64,000 nt of DNA from Bosea sp. 29B (GTDB lineage: Bacteria; Pseudomonadota; Alphaproteobacteria; Rhizobiales; Beijerinckiaceae): assembly GCF_902506165.1 (NCBI RefSeq), contig NZ_LR733817.1, forward strand, positions 6,045,583-6,109,582, in the 5' to 3' direction. A program made the position numbers and the translations under genes. The notes beneath the pieces are model-generated. The model had not been told where the DNA came from. It saw only the letters and a list, made by a program, of their open reading frames with translations, and did not search any database. The number at the start of each line of letters is the position of its first letter. Positions within the stretch are counted from its first letter, which is position 1. This document shows, piece by piece, positions 33,723 to 45,533 of the stretch.

Positions 33723-34307
33723 ATGGCCGAACCCGACAAGCCGACACGCACCCGCATCATCGAGGCCGCCAGCAAGCTCTTCTATGGCGAGGGCATCCGC
33801 GCCGTCAGCGTCGATGCCGTGGCTGAGAAGGCGGGCGTCACCAAGCGCACGCTCTATTATCACTTCGAGAGCAAGGACGAGCTCGTCGCCGCCTATCTCG
33901 AGGCGCGCGACCAGCCCAATCTCAAGCTGATGGCCGGCTGGTTCGACAAGGCCGAGGGGCCCCTGCCGCAGAAGATCGAGGCGATCTTCCAGAATCTCGC
34001 GCGCTCTGCCCGCCATCCACGCTGGAAGGGCTGCGGCTTCCTGCGCACCGCCGCCGAGCTCGCCAACCTGCCCGGCCATCCGGCGATCAAGATCGGCGCC
34101 CGCCACAAGGCCGGCTTCGAGCGCTGGCTCGCCGGCGCTTGCGCCGAGCATGGCGCCGGCGAGCCCGAGGAGCTCGCCCGCCAAGTCGTGCTGCTGATGG
34201 ACGGCGCCTTCTCGGTCATGCTGGTCCACCGCGACCCGGCCTATGTCGAGGCTGCCGGCCGGGCCGCCGCCGCGCTGGCGTCATCGGCGCAAAACCAGAC
34301 GGTTTGA
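33723..34307 (+). CDS. TetR-family transcriptional regulator
   Basis: One-component repressor of 194 residues from ATG 33723 (an ATG at 33717 adds two residues but lies within the operator). Seen: the TetR helix-turn-helix RIIEAASKLFYGEGIRAVSV then VAEKAGVTKRTLYYHFESKDEL. The C-terminal ligand domain has WKGCGFLRTAAELANLPGHPA, the pattern of a TetR subgroup often near acyl-CoA or reductase genes. It is divergent from the enoyl-CoA hydratase/DUF1330 operon and likely represses it and itself through the palindrome that overlaps its start. Confidence 0.9.
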   Translation: MAEPDKPTRTRIIEAASKLFYGEGIRAVSVDAVAEKAGVTKRTLYYHFESKDELVAAYLEARDQPNLKLMAGWFDKAEGPLPQKIEAIFQNLARSARHPRWKGCGFLRTAAELANLPGHPAIKIGARHKAGFERWLAGACAEHGAGEPEELARQVVLLMDGAFSVMLVHRDPAYVEAAGRAAAALASSAQNQTV

Positions 34308-34338
34308 TCGTCGCCACGCCGCCCTGTATCCTGAGCCG

Positions 34339-34803
34339 ATGACGCAAAGGCCGATCCTCGCCTACACGCTGCTGCTGCTCGTCCAGACAGCCTGCGCGCT
34401 GGTGATCCTCTTCTATATCCACGCGATCTTCCGCATTCTGGTCGAGCATATCGGCGAGCAGCAGGCACTGCCGACCAGTATCCTGATCCGGGTCGTCGTC
34501 GCGGCACTGCTCGGCCAGTGCTGCTACTGGGCGCGGCTCTACCGCCTGCCGCTACCGCAAGGCTTCCGCAGCCTGGCTCTCGGCCATCTGCTGGCCTTCG
34601 CCGCCCGCCTCGGCGCGATCGTCGGCGGCGCGCTCGCCTCCATCTATTTCCTGCGGCATCTGCCGGAGCTGACGAGGCTCAGCGACAACTTCACTCTCAT
34701 CTGGCGCTCCGCGCTGCTCCTGGCGATCGTCTTCGCGCTCTATTGCTACACGCTGGAACTGGAACGGCTCGCCGCCGCCTGGCAGGCCGATCCGGAGGAT
34801 TGA
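34339..34803 (+). CDS. hypothetical membrane protein
   Basis: Protein of 154 residues, not recognised. Seen: about four hydrophobic helices (roughly residues 6-30, 46-63, 80-103 and 122-142) with short loops. The ATG at 34339 is chosen because it directly precedes the first helix; the frame upstream is a shadow of the TetR gene. It follows the TetR gene by 31 bases and converges on another membrane-protein gene. No function can be proposed. Confidence 0.6.
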   Translation: MTQRPILAYTLLLLVQTACALVILFYIHAIFRILVEHIGEQQALPTSILIRVVVAALLGQCCYWARLYRLPLPQGFRSLALGHLLAFAARLGAIVGGALASIYFLRHLPELTRLSDNFTLIWRSALLLAIVFALYCYTLELERLAAAWQADPED

Positions 34804-34809
34804 CCCGCG

Positions 34810-35328
34810 TCAGGCGCGCAGGCTGGCGAGCCAGCCTCTGAGCCCCCGCAGGCGCTCACGCACCACCTGCACGAGTTCGACCGCCCGCCGCCAGGCAGCG
34901 CTGGCCTTGATCCGCCCGATCACCGCCTGCCGGATCGTATCGATCCAGCCCATGATCCGCGCGAACCAGGGGATGGTGAGGAGCTGCGCCCGCCCGGCAT
35001 GGTAGACGCGCTCGACCAGGAGGAAACCGGCGAGATGGCCGATCGCCGTCGTGACGATGCCGGCCGTGAGCGCCCCGCGCGCCAGGAACACCAGGCCGAG
35101 CAGCTTCAGCGGCTCGACGATGGCGAAGGGGATCGCCAGCGCGACCAGCGCGCCATAGGGCGGCAGCCGCCCGATCGCCTCCTCGCAGCGCGCCACCAGC
35201 CTGAGCGAGGCGAACCGGGCGATCAGCGGCCGGTAGAGCGGCCTCAGCACCTCGTCGAGCAGGATGACGAGCCCGACGACGAGGTCCAGCGGAATCAGGA
35301 GAAGCTTGATCAGGGTCTTGCGCATCAC
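34810..35328 (-). CDS. hypothetical membrane protein
   Basis: Protein of 172 residues, not recognised. Seen: an N-terminal hydrophobic segment (about 8-27, LLLIPLDLVVGLVILL), two more hydrophobic helices (about 58-85 and 86-106), then a basic C-terminal half (AAWRRAVELVQVVRERLRGLRGW). It converges on the preceding small membrane protein with 6 bases between stops, so the two share a 3' region but not an operon. Similar proteins occur in Hyphomicrobiales as conserved hypotheticals (recall, weak). Confidence 0.6.
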   Translation of the reverse strand: MMRKTLIKLLLIPLDLVVGLVILLDEVLRPLYRPLIARFASLRLVARCEEAIGRLPPYGALVALAIPFAIVEPLKLLGLVFLARGALTAGIVTTAIGHLAGFLLVERVYHAGRAQLLTIPWFARIMGWIDTIRQAVIGRIKASAAWRRAVELVQVVRERLRGLRGWLASLRA

Positions 35329-35597
35329 GCCTTATACCCTGAGAGCCGGTTGCGATCACCCTGTCGGAGCACAACCGGTGCGCGTCGAAACAAGAACAAG
35401 GAGAGGTACGGCAATCTCGCCTTCAGTCGAGCCCGGTTGGGGGGCTCGCTATCAGCCGCTTAACGCTAGGGAAGCGATGTTCCCTCAAATTGTGCAGATA
35501 GGGCGAGTTTCATGAAATCTGCTTCAGCAATTTGTAAGTTCCCTCCCCTAACGCTCGTGCAACCGAATGCCCCAATTCGGCCTGGGACAGAGCAGCA

Positions 35598-36842
35598 ATG
35601 AGCACGGTCAGCTTCCTGCGCGACACGATGATGCGGTTCCAGAAGGACCGCAGCGGCAACGTCCTGATCATATTCGGGTTTCTACTTCTGCCGCTGGTGG
35701 GCTTGGTGGGCGTGGCGATCGACTATTCGCGCGCCATCAACGCGCGGGCCGCATTGAGCGCTGCGATCGACTCCGCCGCGTTGATGGCCGCGCATGATGC
35801 GCCGACTCTCACCAGCGATGCACAGCTCACGGCTCGTATCAACGCCTGGGTGAAGGATAACCTGCCCGCCGATATCAAGGACAAGTTCACCGCCGCAACG
35901 GTGAGCATCGACCGGACGGCGCGCACGATCAAGATCGAGGCCAATGCCAATGTGCCGGCGACCATCTCCCGCGTCCTTGGTCCTCAGAATGCCGTGGTCT
36001 CCAGCAAGAGCCAGTCAACCTGGGGGACGAACACGATCGAACTTGCACTCGTGCTCGATAATACGGGCTCGATGAGCAAGAGCGGGAAGATGGATGCCCT
36101 GAAGCAGGCATCGCTCGATCTCATTCAGATCATGAAGAACGCGACCCAGCGGACGGACCAGATCAGGATATCGATCGTTCCGTTCTCGGTGGGCGTGCTC
36201 CTCGACACCAGTCTGAAGAACTCGTCTTGGCTGCGCTGGGGCCGGGTCTCCAAGGCGAACTGGCAGGGTTGCATGACGGACCGTGACAAGTCCTACGATG
36301 TCACCGATGGCGACGGCACATCGTCCAATGCGATGATGTATCCGGCGGATGTCTGCGACAACTATGTTGTGTTCGCGAGCCAGGCGAAGGTGCTCCCGCT
36401 GACCAGCGACTGGACGGCCCTGACGAATCGCGTGAACGCGATGCAGCCGGGCGGCGCGACCAACGTCACGATCGGGGCGATCTGGGGCATGGCGACACTG
36501 AGCCCGAGCGATCCCTTCGCTGAAGCGAAGCCGGCAACGACGCCCTTCCTCAAGAAGTACATGATCCTGCTGACCGACGGCGACAACACGAAGAATCGCT
36601 GGGACGGCGATGGCATCAACCCCAGCCCGGCCGTCGACACCCGGACCGCGCTCGCCTGCACCAACATCAAGGCAGCGGGAGTCACGGTCTATACCATTCG
36701 AGTGATGGATGGGAACGCCACGCTGCTGCGCAATTGCGCGTCCGAACCAGGAAAATATTTTGAAGTCTCGGCGGCTTCACAGCTCGGCCCGATCTTCAAG
36801 GCGATCGCCAGCGAGATCAGCCAGGTCCGACTGACACAGTAA
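35598..36842 (+). CDS. TadG-like pilus-assembly protein with vWA domain
   Basis: Protein of 414 residues. Seen: an N-terminal TadE/TadG-like pseudopilin segment (DRSGNVLIIFGFLLLPLVGL, membrane helix about 21-43), RAALSAAIDSAALMAA as in TadG proteins, then a von Willebrand factor A domain with an intact metal site (DNTGSMS, residues 154-160) and ILLTDGDN later. TadG-type proteins belong to the Flp/Tad pilus system, where they sit in the envelope. It is followed by two TadE-like genes, but no tadA, tadB, cpaC or flp is in the window. A CC..N.. Cys-rich stretch (WQGCMTD, PADVCDN) suggests disulfides outside the cytoplasm. Confidence 0.85.
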   Translation: MSTVSFLRDTMMRFQKDRSGNVLIIFGFLLLPLVGLVGVAIDYSRAINARAALSAAIDSAALMAAHDAPTLTSDAQLTARINAWVKDNLPADIKDKFTAATVSIDRTARTIKIEANANVPATISRVLGPQNAVVSSKSQSTWGTNTIELALVLDNTGSMSKSGKMDALKQASLDLIQIMKNATQRTDQIRISIVPFSVGVLLDTSLKNSSWLRWGRVSKANWQGCMTDRDKSYDVTDGDGTSSNAMMYPADVCDNYVVFASQAKVLPLTSDWTALTNRVNAMQPGGATNVTIGAIWGMATLSPSDPFAEAKPATTPFLKKYMILLTDGDNTKNRWDGDGINPSPAVDTRTALACTNIKAAGVTVYTIRVMDGNATLLRNCASEPGKYFEVSAASQLGPIFKAIASEISQVRLTQ

Positions 36843-37011
36843 CTCCAGGATCAGACTGCCCCCGAATCATCGCACCGCCCTGAACGGCGCCCCGCGACCT
36901 TGGTAAACGAAGTCTCCGCTCCGCCATCGAGACGGGGCGGTCGGTTCTAACCAAACCGAAATGCTTTTGCGGTACATCGCATCATCAGGCACGGCGCGAC
37001 AACATCAGCGG

Positions 37012-37638
37012 ATGACAAATCGAATGATGGCCACTTCTCAAGCCGGCGGCGCAAGCTTTTCGCCCCCCGCGAAAAGACGGTTGATCGGACGGTTCCGTCA
37101 ATCTCAAGACGGAGCGACGGCCATTGAATTCGGCTTCATCGCATTCCCGTTCTTCGCGCTGATCTTTGCCATCCTGGAAACAGGGCTGATGTTCTGGACG
37201 AGCGAGATCCTCGAGGATTCGCTGACCCAGGCGTCGCGCCGCCTGCTGACCGGCCAGGCCACCAGCCGCTACGCCTCGACGGATCCAGCCAAGAACGCGG
37301 CGGCCTTTCGCAATGACATCTGCGCGCTGGCGCCGATCGACCTGATCGACTGCAGCAAGCTGCAGATCGACGTCAAGGTCTATACGAACTTCGGCGATGC
37401 GAAGGCGGGCACGGCCAGCCCGGTTTCCGGCGGGGCACTGAACACCCGGAACTTTTCCTATGACCAGCCTAAGGCGGGGCAGATCGTCGTCGCCCGCGCC
37501 GTGCTGGACTATCGTCTCTTCCTCACATCCTGGGCTTCGGCCGCCCTGGCCAATATCGGCCCGGGTCATCGCGGTCTCGTTGCCACCGCGGTATTCCGGG
37601 CTGAGCCCTTCGCCGGGAATTCTGGAGCTGGAACGTGA
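37012..37638 (+). CDS. TadE-like pseudopilin family protein
   Basis: Protein of about 208 residues. Seen: a basic stretch, then QDGATAIEFGFIAFPFFALIF, the TadE signature with Glu next to the hydrophobic helix, and a globular exterior part with two cysteines (CALAPIDLIDCSK). Start uncertain: ATG 37012 is used, but ATGs at 36961, 37024 and 37027 are in frame and none has a clear ribosome site. It overlaps the next TadE-like gene by 4 bases (GTGA). It follows the vWA TadG-like gene after a gap of 169 bases. Confidence 0.78.
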   Translation: MTNRMMATSQAGGASFSPPAKRRLIGRFRQSQDGATAIEFGFIAFPFFALIFAILETGLMFWTSEILEDSLTQASRRLLTGQATSRYASTDPAKNAAAFRNDICALAPIDLIDCSKLQIDVKVYTNFGDAKAGTASPVSGGALNTRNFSYDQPKAGQIVVARAVLDYRLFLTSWASAALANIGPGHRGLVATAVFRAEPFAGNSGAGT

Positions 37639-38225
37639 GGGTTTCCCGGTTTGAGCTGCGCTGGCGCCGTTTCCAGCGCGATACGGTCGGTGTCGCGGCG
37701 GTCGAGTTCGCCATGGTGCTACCGTTGATGTTGCTCGCCTGTTTCGGAATGATCGATGTCGTTCAGGCGCTCATGGCGAAACGTAAGGTGACGCAGCTGA
37801 CGCTGACCATCGCCGATCTGACGGCGCGAGCCGCTTCCGTCACGCCCAACGATGTCAACGGTATCTTCGATGCGGCCCAGTCCATCATGGCGCCGCTCAA
37901 TGCAACGCTGGCCGGCATGGTCGTTTCCAGTGTCGTCATCGACGCGAAGGGCGTCGCCAAAGTGTGCTGGAGCAGCCAGCGCAACGCCACGGCGCTCGCC
38001 TCCGGCGCCCCGGTGACCTTGCCCGACAGCGTACGCGTTCCCGGCACCTCGGTCATCATGGCGCGAGCGACCTACCGCTATACGCCGACGCTCGGCTATG
38101 TGCTGACCGGAAGCCTCACCCTGGGCAACAATCCGATCTATACGCGCCCCCGCGCCGGGCAGGCGGCTGGCACCGCCAATATCGAGCAGATCGTCCGCAC
38201 TGACACGGCGGCCTGCCCCAGCTGA
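37635..38225 (+). CDS. TadE-like pseudopilin family protein
   Basis: Protein of 196 residues starting with GTG at 37635, which overlaps the previous stop (GTGA). Seen: the TadE-like segment TVGVAAVEFAMVLPLMLLAC with a membrane helix (about 22-42), then an extracytoplasmic part with RATYRYTPTLGYVLTG. It forms a coupled pair with the upstream TadE-like gene and completes a trio with the vWA TadG-like gene. Such trios occur apart from the main tad locus in Hyphomicrobiales (recall); a role in surface attachment is inference. Confidence 0.78.
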   Translation: MRVSRFELRWRRFQRDTVGVAAVEFAMVLPLMLLACFGMIDVVQALMAKRKVTQLTLTIADLTARAASVTPNDVNGIFDAAQSIMAPLNATLAGMVVSSVVIDAKGVAKVCWSSQRNATALASGAPVTLPDSVRVPGTSVIMARATYRYTPTLGYVLTGSLTLGNNPIYTRPRAGQAAGTANIEQIVRTDTAACPS

Positions 38226-38395
38226 AAATGCCCATGGCACCCGCCTGCGCCACCAAGGCGTTCCCCATTTCATCCGGGTCAGGCTGATCCCGCCATAACA
38301 CCTCCGATCTGAAGCTCCGCTCGTGACACAAATCAGCGACCGCGAGCTTTGGTCAAAAATGGCTCAAGACACCTACTTTCGCTATACCCCAACAG

Positions 38396-38410
38396 GAACA
38401 AAAAAAGAAC
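38396..38410. promoter_or_regulatory. SOS (LexA) box GAAC-N7-GAAC upstream of recA
   Basis: GAAC at 38396-38399, seven A residues, GAAC at 38407-38410: the alphaproteobacterial LexA site, a direct repeat GAAC/GTTC with 7-base spacing. It lies about 90 bases before the recA start, so recA should be DNA-damage inducible. Confidence 0.8.
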
Positions 38411-38429
38411 TTGCGAGAGAGAACAAACC

Positions 38430-38497
38430 ATGACCATAGTCATCCCCATGGCGCGGATTGAGATGTGGTCGCGCCCCTGCCATAAGGAGCGCACGTC

Positions 38498-38501
<4 letters not shown>
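38430..38501 (+). CDS. possible 23-residue leader peptide overlapping the recA start
   Basis: Short frame beginning ATG 38430 with a GAGAGA stretch upstream, reading [20 protein letters not shown] and ending with a TGA that overlaps the recA GTG start (GTGA). No homology is claimed. Its position and stop overlap are those of a translationally coupled leader, but a chance frame of this length is also possible. Confidence 0.25.
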
Positions 38502-39583
<1,082 letters not shown>

Positions 39584-39616
39584 GCCTTCAAACCCGCGCT
39601 TGGAGTAGTTAAGTCG

Positions 39617-39650
39617 ACGGGCGGCCTTCGGGTCGCCCGTTTCCGTTTTG
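39617..39650 (+). terminator. Rho-independent terminator after recA
   Basis: Ten-base-pair stem with one G-T pair (39617-39626 with 39631-39640), TTCG loop, followed by the T-rich tail TTCCGTTTTG. It lies 34 bases after the recA stop. Confidence 0.8.
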
Positions 39651-39768
39651 TGGTCAGAAGCTTGCCGGTATGGCGTCCTTGCGGGCGCTTTCTGGACAGG
39701 CGCACATGGGCTGACTAGAACCACTGCGCCGGGCCGGCCGGCCCCACCAGAACAGAGCCAAGATTGCG

Positions 39769-42420
<2,652 letters not shown>

Positions 42421-42427
42421 CAGGGCC

Positions 42428-43585
42428 ATGCCCGCCGCCCCGCAGCCTGGCATGAGCTGGCGGCGGCGGGCGCATCTGATCATCGACCGGGGCGCGGGCG
42501 ACGATCTCTCGGCCCGGCTCGTCCATGGCGGGCTGGTGGCGCTGATCGTCGTCAACATCACGGCGCTGGTGCTGGAATCGGTGCCGCGGCTCGCCGTTGC
42601 CCATGACCGGCTGTTCCATGGGATCGAGCTGGTCTCGACCGTGCTGTTCACGCTCGAATATGCGGTCCGGCTCTGGGTCGCGCCCGAGCATGCGCGCTAT
42701 CGCGGCATGAGCGATTGGGCCGCACGGCGTGCCTATGCGCTGTCGCCGCCGGCATTGCTCGATTTCCTCGCCACCGTTCCGCTCTACGCCGCCCTGCTCG
42801 GCTATGGCGATCTCAAGATCCTGCTGCTCTTCCGGCTGGTGCGCTTCTTCAAGCTCGGCCGCTATTCACCCGGCATGGCTTCGCTGGGAGCCGCGCTGCA
42901 TGCAGAACGCAAGGCGCTCGCCGCCTGCGTCGTCATCCTGATCGGCGTCATGCTGCTCTCCGCCACGGCAATGCATTTCGTCGAGCACGACGTGCAGCCG
43001 GACAAGTTCGGCACCATCCCCGATGCGATGTGGTGGGCGATCGTGACGCTGACCACGGTCGGCTATGGCGATGCCTTTCCGGTCAGCCCGCTCGGCAAGG
43101 TCGTGGCGTCGCTCACCGCCGTCATGGGCCTCGTCATGCTGGCGCTGCCGGTCGGCATCATCGCCACCGCCTTCGCCCAGGAAATCCACCGGCGCGAATT
43201 CGTCGTCACCTGGAGCATGCTGGCGCGCGTGCCGCTGTTCAGCGGGCTCAACGCCGCCGAGATCGCCGAGATCATGCATGCGCTGCGCGCCCAGACCGTG
43301 CGCGGTGGTGGCGTCGTGCTGCGCCCGCACGAGCCGGCACACTCTCTCTATTTCGTCGCCAGCGGCGAGGTCGAGCTTGTCGAACCCGATGGCAGCCGGC
43401 GGCTCGACGAGGGCTGCTATTTCGGCGAGCTCCGTCTGACCGAACTGGCACCGGCGGAAAGCGGCATTGCGGCACGCGCCACGGTCGCAACCAAGCTGCT
43501 CGTCCTTGATCCTGCCGACTTTCGCCTGCTCATGCTGCGCCACCCGGAACTCGCCGCCCATCTCCATCGACTTGCAGCAGTATGA
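42428..43585 (+). CDS. voltage-gated-like K+ channel with C-terminal cyclic-nucleotide-binding domain
   Basis: Six-helix potassium channel of 385 residues of the MlotiK1 type. Seen: helices S1-S6, an S4-like segment with Arg/Lys spacing (LLLFRLVRFFKLGRYS, about 132-147), pore helix and selectivity filter TVGYGD (210-215), and a C-terminal cNMP-binding domain (about 267-375: VPLFSGLNAAEIAEI, GGVVLRPHEPAHSLYFVASGEVELV, GCYFGELRL). It begins 8 bases after alaS and its stop overlaps the start of a secreted-protein gene, so they are coupled. The nucleotide ligand (cAMP or cGMP) is not decided by sequence. Confidence 0.9.
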   Translation: MPAAPQPGMSWRRRAHLIIDRGAGDDLSARLVHGGLVALIVVNITALVLESVPRLAVAHDRLFHGIELVSTVLFTLEYAVRLWVAPEHARYRGMSDWAARRAYALSPPALLDFLATVPLYAALLGYGDLKILLLFRLVRFFKLGRYSPGMASLGAALHAERKALAACVVILIGVMLLSATAMHFVEHDVQPDKFGTIPDAMWWAIVTLTTVGYGDAFPVSPLGKVVASLTAVMGLVMLALPVGIIATAFAQEIHRREFVVTWSMLARVPLFSGLNAAEIAEIMHALRAQTVRGGGVVLRPHEPAHSLYFVASGEVELVEPDGSRRLDEGCYFGELRLTELAPAESGIAARATVATKLLVLDPADFRLLMLRHPELAAHLHRLAAV

Positions 43586-44214
43586 TGCCAATCCGCCGCA
43601 CGATCCTCGCCCTGCTCCTCTGTGCAGGCAGCCCTGCCATGGCACAGCAGCCACGGCCGCAGCAGCGCCCGCCGCAGGGTCCGAGTCTCTCGGCGCCGCG
43701 GACGTTGATGGCCGGCGCCATGGCGACCGTCTTCGTCGGCCGCGCCCCGGCCAATGCCCGTCTCGCCATCAGCAGGCCGGGCGATCCGCCGGACGCGGCG
43801 ATCGTCGCCTCTCCGCTCGGTCAGGTCCCGGCACTGTCGCTGCCGGCGCCGGGCGAGGTCGGCAGCTTCGAATGGCGCCTGCTCGGTGAGAGCGACGGCA
43901 AGCCGGTCATCCTCCTGCGCCAGCCGCTGGTGACGACAGAACCGACTGCGACGCTCGCCGCCCCCGCCCGCGTCGCGCGCGGCAATCCCTTGCCCGTGCG
44001 CGGCATCGGCCCCAATGGCGACCGCGACCGCGTCGTGCTGGTCAAGCCGGGGGCACCGCCCGAGGGGCAGGGGCCGAACTTCTTCCCGGCCGAGAATGTC
44101 GAGAGCACGCTGGAGGCGCCGGCCGAGCCCGGGACCTATGAGCTGCGCTATGTGATGGACGCGCCTCTCACCGGCCCGCGCGTGCTGGCACGGCGCGAGG
44201 TCGTGGTCGAGTAG
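43582..44214 (+). CDS. exported beta-rich protein coupled to the ion channel, unknown function
   Basis: Secreted or periplasmic protein of 210 residues, not recognised. Seen: a signal peptide (residues 1-21, ending AMA), a Gln/Pro-rich linker, then two Ig-like beta units; the second has the pattern ARGNPLPVRGIGPNGDRDRVVLV..PGTYELRYVMD..VLARREVVV, which is frequent at the end of vWA-type proteins. Its ATG overlaps the stop of the channel gene (ATGA), so it is translated with it. A role as an extracytoplasmic partner of the channel is inference only. Confidence 0.65.
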   Translation: MMPIRRTILALLLCAGSPAMAQQPRPQQRPPQGPSLSAPRTLMAGAMATVFVGRAPANARLAISRPGDPPDAAIVASPLGQVPALSLPAPGEVGSFEWRLLGESDGKPVILLRQPLVTTEPTATLAAPARVARGNPLPVRGIGPNGDRDRVVLVKPGAPPEGQGPNFFPAENVESTLEAPAEPGTYELRYVMDAPLTGPRVLARREVVVE

Positions 44215-44217
44215 CGC

Positions 44218-44679
44218 TCAATCATGATCGGGATGCTGACGCGAGCGATAACCCGGCAGCTCATCCGCCGGGATATCGTCCTCGGTGCGCGTGCCCTCCA
44301 AGCGGCATAGCGCGTCGAACCAGGGCGCCCGGCCCTCGACGCCATAGGCATGGGTCGGGGAAAAGGCGGTGGCATCGTCGAGACTGCCGACCGCGAGCGA
44401 GAGCGAGCCCGCGCCGGGATAGCTGAAGCTCAGCGGCGTGCCGCAATCGCGGCAGAAGCCTCGCTCGGCGACCTCCGACGACCGGAAGATCGAAGGCCTG
44501 CCGCGCGTCCAGACCACGTTGGCGGTACGGGACGAGGCGAAGGCGCCGAAATAATTGCCAACGGCCTTCTGGCACATCCGGCAGAAGCAGACCGAGACCT
44601 TGTGCGGCGGCTTCAGCAGCCGATAGCGCACCGCGCCGCACTGGCAGCCGCCGGTGAGAATGGGCGTCGTCACGGTCAT
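44218..44679 (-). CDS. GFA (CENP-V/Mss4-like) family zinc-binding protein
   Basis: Protein of 153 residues with the GFA fold, named after a glutathione-dependent formaldehyde-activating enzyme. Seen: zinc ligands in GGCQCGAVRY, CFCRMCQKAVG and GFCRDCGTPLSFSY, and VGSLDDATAFSPTHAYG in the expected place. The family is large and most members have no proven reaction, so formaldehyde activation should not be assumed. It converges on the channel-partner gene with 3 bases between the stops. Confidence 0.9.
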   Translation of the reverse strand: MTVTTPILTGGCQCGAVRYRLLKPPHKVSVCFCRMCQKAVGNYFGAFASSRTANVVWTRGRPSIFRSSEVAERGFCRDCGTPLSFSYPGAGSLSLAVGSLDDATAFSPTHAYGVEGRAPWFDALCRLEGTRTEDDIPADELPGYRSRQHPDHD

Positions 44680-44783
44680 GTCGGCTCCCGCCTCCTCGCA
44701 GGGTTTCCACGCAACTCGATGCCGTGAGGCAGCAGAGCGCGAAACCCGATACGAGACGCTTATATCGCCTGTCGCCGCGCAGA

Positions 44784-45440
44784 TCAGCCGATGCGCATCG
44801 ACAATTCGACATCCTCGGCGAAGGGAATGGACAGATAGCCACTACCGGGCGCGCGCACCCGCTCGAGATAATCCGGGGAGTCATCGGCATTGTCCGCGAC
44901 GACGAACGCTCCCTGGCGCAGGCTGCCCTCCAGCAGGCTCAGAATATCGGGGTAGAGCGATTTGGCGCCGTCGAGCAGCAGCAGGTCGACCTGTTCGGGC
45001 AGATCGGTGGCGAGCGTCTTCAAGGCATCCCCTTGCCTGATCTCGACGAGGTCGGCGAGGCCGCCTGCGGTCAGGTGCTTGCGGGCCTGCGCCACCTTCG
45101 AGGGCTCGAATTCGGTGGTGATCAGACGTCCTCCGCCATTGTCGCGCAGGGCGGCGGCAAGATGCAGGGTCGAGATGCCGAAGGAGGTGCCGAACTCGAC
45201 GATCGCCCGGGCCCGGCTGCTGCGCGCCAGCATGTAGAGCAGCTGACCCGCCTCCCGCGAGACCGGAAGCCAGAGGTCCTTCAGGCGGCCATAGAGGTCG
45301 AGATATTCCGTCTTGCTGCCCATAAGGCGGTCACGCTCCGCCGGAGAGAAGCTCGCAAGCGCAGGGCTGGGCGCTTCGCTCGCCCGTTCGAACAGCTGGT
45401 CCAGGAGGGGTGCAAGCGGGGAAGATGTCAGGGTTGTCAC
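44784..45440 (-). CDS. O-methyltransferase-like SAM-dependent enzyme
   Basis: Putative class I methyltransferase of 218 residues resembling the caffeoyl-CoA/catechol O-methyltransferase group. Seen: YMLARSSRARAIVEFGTSFG (SAM loop), ISTLHLAAALRDNGGGRLIT, TEFEPSKVAQARKHL, QGDALKTL, and VDLLLLDGAKSLYPDIL in the metal/substrate area. The GTG at 45440 is chosen for GGAG 6 bases upstream; a TTG at 45479 would add 13 residues but overlaps the regulatory palindromes. It is divergent from a TetR regulator that probably controls it. Substrate unknown. Confidence 0.8.
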   Translation of the reverse strand: MTTLTSSPLAPLLDQLFERASEAPSPALASFSPAERDRLMGSKTEYLDLYGRLKDLWLPVSREAGQLLYMLARSSRARAIVEFGTSFGISTLHLAAALRDNGGGRLITTEFEPSKVAQARKHLTAGGLADLVEIRQGDALKTLATDLPEQVDLLLLDGAKSLYPDILSLLEGSLRQGAFVVADNADDSPDYLERVRAPGSGYLSIPFAEDVELSMRIG

Positions 45441-45462
45441 TGGAGTGCTCCGGTTAAAAGTC

Positions 45463-45503
45463 GTTGGGTCTTGTCCCAACCAGAAAATACGACTAATTCG
45501 TCG
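45463..45503. promoter_or_regulatory. two palindromes in the methyltransferase/TetR divergent region
   Basis: GTTGGG-N6-CCCAAC (45463-45480) and CGACTAATTCGTCG (45490-45503, 12 of 14 bases symmetric). They stand between the divergent methyltransferase and TetR genes and are candidate operators; the second has the size and centre expected for a TetR dimer. Confidence 0.45.
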
Positions 45504-45533
45504 CGTTTCCTATTCGCATTGTCGGAGCGTGAC

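Noticed and set aside
39651..39768. A T-box or other riboswitch before alaS.
   Set aside because: No antiterminator or terminator pair beyond the recA terminator and no T-box consensus is visible; T-boxes are not expected in alphaproteobacteria.
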